From Hyphomicrobiales bacterium (GTDB taxonomy: Bacteria > Pseudomonadota > Alphaproteobacteria > Rhodospirillales > JACKKN01), in assembly GCA_024236415.1 (NCBI GenBank), contig JACKKN010000028.1, forward strand, positions 1 to 26,427: a DNA stretch of 26,427 nucleotides, given 5' to 3'. The position numbers were made by a program, and so were the translations under genes. How positions within the stretch are numbered: position 1 is the stretch's first letter; the number at the start of each line of letters is the position of its first letter. Below, piece by piece: positions 24,125 through 26,427 of this stretch. A model generated the notes under the pieces. It did no database searches. It saw nothing but the letters and a program-made list of their open reading frames with translations, and was not told the origin of the DNA.

Positions 24125-24775
24125 TCAGAACACGAAGGCCGGCGCCGCTTCCAGGCCCGGCAGGGTGGGGGTTCCGGCCTCGAACAGGTCGCGCGCGGCG
24201 ACGATTCCCCCGGTGCGCAGGTACAGTCGCGCGGTGCCCACGCGCCCGGCGTTGACCACCGCCACCAGGCGGCCGCCCTCGCCCAGCTGGTCGACGATGG
24301 CCGGCGGCACCTGGTCCACCCCGCCGTTGATGAAGATCACGTCATAAGGCCCCTGCTTGGGATAGCCCTCGGCCAGGCCGCCCTCGACCACGGCGGCGTT
24401 GTCGATGCCCTGCTCCTCCAGGTTGGCGCCGGCGCGGGCCGCCATCTCGCCGTCGGATTCCACCGCCACCACGGTGCTGCCCAGGCGGGCGGTGACCGCG
24501 GCGGCGTAGCCGCAGCCGGCGCCGATCACCAGCACCACGTCGTCGGGGCCGATCTCGGCGGCCTGCAGCAGGCGGCCCAGGACCATGGGCTCCATCAGGT
24601 GCCGGCCGCCGCCCAGCGGCAGGGCCTCGTCCACATAGGCGACGGCCTGCAGCGGCCGCGGCAGGAACGCCTCGCGCGGCACCGCGCCCAGGGCCGCGAC
24701 GATGCGCGGGTCGGTGACCCGGTTGGTGCGGATCTGTCCTTCGACCATGTTGTGGCGGGCGGTGACGTAGTCCAT
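24125..24775 (-). CDS. PIMT-like (protein-L-isoaspartate O-methyltransferase family) methyltransferase
   Basis: This is a 216-residue cytoplasmic SAM-dependent methyltransferase of the PCMT family. NMVEGQIRTNRVTDPRIVAA (9-28) and VPREAFLP are family-like, and the SAM-binding glycine loop is VLVIGAGCGYAAAV (about 81-94). DVIFINGGVDQVPPAIVDQL matches the later PCMT motif. Classical isoaspartyl repair enzymes have GQTIS in the substrate loop; here the same place reads LGGGRHLMEP (54-63). It may therefore belong to a subfamily with another substrate. Fold and cofactor are sure; isoaspartate repair is not. ATG 24775 has GAGGG 7 bases upstream, and a good promoter lies about 40 bases before it. tolC follows after 187 bases. 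Confidence 0.87.
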   Translation of the reverse strand: MDYVTARHNMVEGQIRTNRVTDPRIVAALGAVPREAFLPRPLQAVAYVDEALPLGGGRHLMEPMVLGRLLQAAEIGPDDVVLVIGAGCGYAAAVTARLGSTVVAVESDGEMAARAGANLEEQGIDNAAVVEGGLAEGYPKQGPYDVIFINGGVDQVPPAIVDQLGEGGRLVAVVNAGRVGTARLYLRTGGIVAARDLFEAGTPTLPGLEAAPAFVF

Positions 24776-24813
24776 GGCGGCACCCTCGGGCGGTGGGATG
24801 GGGGACGCCGCCC

Positions 24814-24841
24814 TATATACACCAACGGCCCGCAAAAACAA
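24814..24841 (-). promoter_or_regulatory. Probable promoter of the PIMT-like gene
   Basis: On the minus strand, TTGTTT (24836-24841) and TATATA (24814-24819) are separated by 16 bases. This is about 39 bases before the ATG, in an otherwise GC-rich region. Confidence 0.5.
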
Positions 24842-24906
24842 TGCCCGCCGCCGCCGCCCGGGACCTATAATCGTCGTCCGCCCGCTGCCCGGGACCAATT
24901 GACGCC

Positions 24907-24935
24907 TTGACCCGCAAGCCGACTGTCGCTACTTT
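24907..24935 (+). promoter_or_regulatory. Promoter of the tRNA-Cys/tRNA-Asn transcript
   Basis: TTGACC (24907-24912) and TACTTT (24930-24935) have the ideal 17-base spacing. They lie about 50 bases before tRNA-Cys. The leader contains a small CCCGC/GCGGG hairpin and the palindrome CCGGAATTCCGG (24958-24969). Confidence 0.6.
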
Positions 24936-24985
24936 GCGGCCCGCTTCGCGGGAGGGGCCGGAATTCCGGTTTCCCGGCGGCACAC

Positions 24986-25059
24986 GGCGCGGTGGCGGAG
25001 TGGCTACGCAGCGGCCTGCAAAGCCGTGTACACCGGTTCGATTCCGGTCCGCGCCTCCA
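24986..25059 (+). tRNA. tRNA-Cys (anticodon GCA)
   Basis: The 74-base gene includes an encoded CCA end. The acceptor stem pairs GGCGCGG with CCGCGCC, with discriminator U. The anticodon arm CGGC-CTGCAAA-GCCG gives anticodon GCA. The T arm has the invariant GGTTCGATTCC. The D arm contains AGTGGCTACGCAG. Confidence 0.97.
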
Positions 25060-25072
25060 AGTGCCGAAGCAC

Positions 25073-25090
25073 GCCCGGCCCCGGCCGGGC
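25073..25090 (+). other. GC-rich hairpin between the two tRNA genes
   Basis: A perfect 8-base-pair stem (25073-25080 with 25083-25090) with a 2-base loop has no T run. It more likely guides RNA processing between the tRNAs than ends transcription. Confidence 0.5.
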
Positions 25091-25100
25091 ATCTGCCTGA

Positions 25101-25176
25101 TCCGGCGTAGCTCAGTTGGTAGAGCAGGCGGCTGTTAACCGCCTTGTCGCAGGTTCGAGTCCTGCCGCCGGAGCCA
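25101..25176 (+). tRNA. tRNA-Asn (anticodon GTT)
   Basis: The 76-base gene includes an encoded CCA end. The acceptor stem pairs TCCGGCG with CGCCGGA, with discriminator G. The anticodon arm GGCGG-CTGTTAA-CCGCC gives anticodon GTT. The T arm is GCAGG-TTCGAGT-CCTGC and the D arm contains GCTCAGTTGGTAGAGC. It is probably co-transcribed with tRNA-Cys 41 bases upstream. Confidence 0.98.
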
Positions 25177-25184
25177 ATTACAGC

Positions 25185-25222
25185 AAGGCCCTAGCCCTCA
25201 CTGGGCTGGGGCCTTCGTTTTT
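25185..25222 (+). terminator. Rho-independent terminator of the tRNA transcript
   Basis: A 13-base-pair stem (25185-25197 with 25203-25215, one G-U pair) has a 5-base loop and is followed by CGTTTTT. It starts 8 bases after tRNA-Asn. Confidence 0.93.
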
Positions 25223-25997
25223 GCAGTCTCCGGACAGTCTCCACGGAAATGGTAGGGCACCCTGCTTTGTCGCCTTGGAAGCGACGAAGAAGGTGCCAGG
25301 AAAAAGCCTACCCAAGCGCGCCGACCAAGCCTGTGAGCCCAACATCGCAACGATACCAGTTGCTTTGTTTTTTGCGCTCCCAGGGCAACTGGACCTTCGT
25401 CGCACGGATAATTCGGGAGGACCAAGCCATTGGTGGATGAAAACCGGTTTGCCTTGGGCCAGCCAGGCCTGGGCAAGACGGCGGAAGCGCCTACGCCGGT
25501 GTTGGTCTGCCCGAGACGGGAATGGCGACGCTTGACCGCAACGACGTCAAGCACTTCGAGCCTGACACGCAGCAACGACGGAGCGGGCTGGGTCCAATGG
25601 CCGGTCAGATACCCCACGAAAAAGGGGGCCCCTATTCGAGGCAGCCCGACAATTTGACGCACCGCTTGCGTGGCCGGGCATCAGATGCAATGCCGGAAGG
25701 GCCCGCGCCCCTTGTAGGCGAGGAGATCAACGCAACAATGCAAACCTGACTCGGCTCTCTCGCCGCAACCATTGCCCGTCAGTGCAGCCTGTGGTGCCGC
25801 CTGGATTCTCGTTCGCGTACCATTGTGCGATCGCGGCGAGCCCACCTTCATCGCCCCGGAAGGGTTATCTTGAACAATCAGGAGCTTGTCGCGGTCAAAC
25901 ACCTAGCTCAATAGTTTGCCAAGTTGCTCTACACACAAAGACAACGGCGACGTCCATAACGGGCCCCCATAATGCAATACGCTTGGGGAACGGCCTG
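25223..25997. other. Long stretch without a recognisable gene, lower GC
   Basis: About 775 bases between the tRNA terminator and the sulfurtransferase hold only short open frames on both strands, none with a convincing ribosome-binding site, domain or codon pattern. The base composition is visibly less GC-rich than the rest of the window. A GTCTCC motif is repeated near 25227-25241. It may be a decayed insertion next to tRNA-Asn, but I see no integrase, transposase or repeated tRNA end. Confidence 0.5.
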
Positions 25998-26427
25998 CTA
26001 TGGGCTTTCCGGCGCCCCGCGTTCAATCGGCGCTTCCCCGTGGCGGCACCAGTCGTGCCAGGCGCCGTCGTAGATGGCAACGTCCCTTTTGCCGAGCAGG
26101 TAGTAGCCCAGCGCCACCACGGGACTGGAACCGCCGCCACCGCAGTAGGCGACAAGGGGCTTGTCAGGATCAATGCCCGCCCCCTTTCCCTTTTCCGCCA
26201 GTTCCCCGAGGGGCCGGAAGACGTTGGCGCCCTTTTCCAGGCACTCGGCGAATGGAAGGCTGACCGCCCCGGGAATGTGGCCGGGCCGCTTGTCCGGACC
26301 GTTCCCCGCGCCCAGGTAGCGTTCCCTGGACCGCACATCGACCACCTGTTCGGCACCGGCTTCGATATTGGCGCGGAGGTCGTCGAAGGTTCGGACAAGG
26401 CGGGAATCGAACTCGGCGCCGCGTCGT
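25998..26427 (-). CDS. Sulfurtransferase (rhodanese / 3-mercaptopyruvate type), 5' truncated by window edge
   Basis: The last 143 or so residues are present; the frame is open to the right edge. This is the C-terminal rhodanese domain of a two-domain sulfurtransferase. It shows FDSRLVRTFDDLRANIEAGA, QVVDVRSRERYLG, RPGHIPGAVSLPF and an active-site loop YCGGGGSSPVVALGYYLLG. The catalytic cysteine is kept. The loop CGGGGSS differs from CGSGVTA of SseA-type 3-mercaptopyruvate sulfurtransferases, so the sulfur donor is uncertain. The final residues IERGAPESP follow the usual end of the domain. No signal peptide can be judged because the N-terminal part is outside the window. Local base composition is a little less GC-rich than in the housekeeping genes. 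Confidence 0.88.
   Translation of the reverse strand, partial: RRGAEFDSRLVRTFDDLRANIEAGAEQVVDVRSRERYLGAGNGPDKRPGHIPGAVSLPFAECLEKGANVFRPLGELAEKGKGAGIDPDKPLVAYCGGGGSSPVVALGYYLLGKRDVAIYDGAWHDWCRHGEAPIERGAPESP

Noticed and set aside
25101..25176. Attachment site at the tRNA-Asn 3' end
   Set aside because: I found no second copy of the tRNA 3' end in the remaining 1.2 kb and no integrase, so an att site is not supported within this window.
25116..25535. 139-codon open frame on the plus strand
   Set aside because: It begins inside tRNA-Asn and crosses the terminator, and it has no domain.
25198..25662. 154-codon open frame on the minus strand in the gene-poor stretch
   Set aside because: It ends inside the tRNA terminator, has no convincing ribosome-binding site, and no family is recognisable. 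It could be a relic, but I cannot support it as a gene.

Overview
The window is very GC-rich chromosomal DNA with dense gene packing. Its gene content and order point to an alphaproteobacterium, most likely in the Rhodospirillales. The main clues are yajC-secD-secF followed by a Mth938-domain gene, a DUF815 ATPase divergent from yajC, and the string pcm-like / tolC / popZ-like (DUF2497) / valS. The genus is inference; the gene order is seen directly. There are no rRNA genes, no CRISPR array and no recognisable insertion sequence.

Layout. 1-1736: 3' part of a membrane-bound GGDEF-EAL protein (+). 1762-4132: a MoaD/ThiS-like protein, a membrane-anchored rhodanese and a pentapeptide-repeat protein (all -). 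4325-5677: trmFO (+), almost touching a convergent pair of an aldo/keto reductase and a secreted alpha/beta hydrolase (-). 7673-8524: a squalene/phytoene-synthase-like protein of the NDUFAF6 type (-). 8632-11519: a + strand block of a degenerate HpnC-like protein, an Fe-type superoxide dismutase and a TreT-type trehalose synthase. 11583-14963: Mth938 protein, secF, secD and yajC (-). 15153-16022: DUF815 ATPase (+). 16025-18646: trkH, a staphylococcal-nuclease-like protein and a small secreted or anchored protein (-). 18733-24775: valS, popZ-like gene, tolC and a PIMT-like methyltransferase (-). 24986-25176: tRNA-Cys and tRNA-Asn (+) with a strong promoter and terminator. 25177-25997: about 820 bases with no recognisable gene and visibly lower GC. 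25998-26427: 3' part of a sulfurtransferase (-).

How the genes fit together. YajC/SecD/SecF drive the late steps of protein export. The Mth938 and NDUFAF6-like proteins belong to families whose mitochondrial members help assemble respiratory complex I. In related bacteria these two genes usually sit together behind secF; here a block carrying oxidative and osmotic stress genes lies between them. The valS-popZ-tolC-pcm segment is a housekeeping cluster of alphaproteobacteria.

Several proteins keep a family fold but have lost hallmark catalytic residues: the HpnC-like protein (aspartate motifs), the nuclease-like protein (both catalytic arginines), the PIMT-like protein (isoaspartate-recognition motif) and the MoaD/ThiS-like protein (C-terminal Gly-Gly). 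I found no clear phage, defence or biosynthetic system. The most unusual item is the divergent pair of squalene/phytoene-synthase-fold genes at 7673-9408, neither of which has intact metal-binding motifs.
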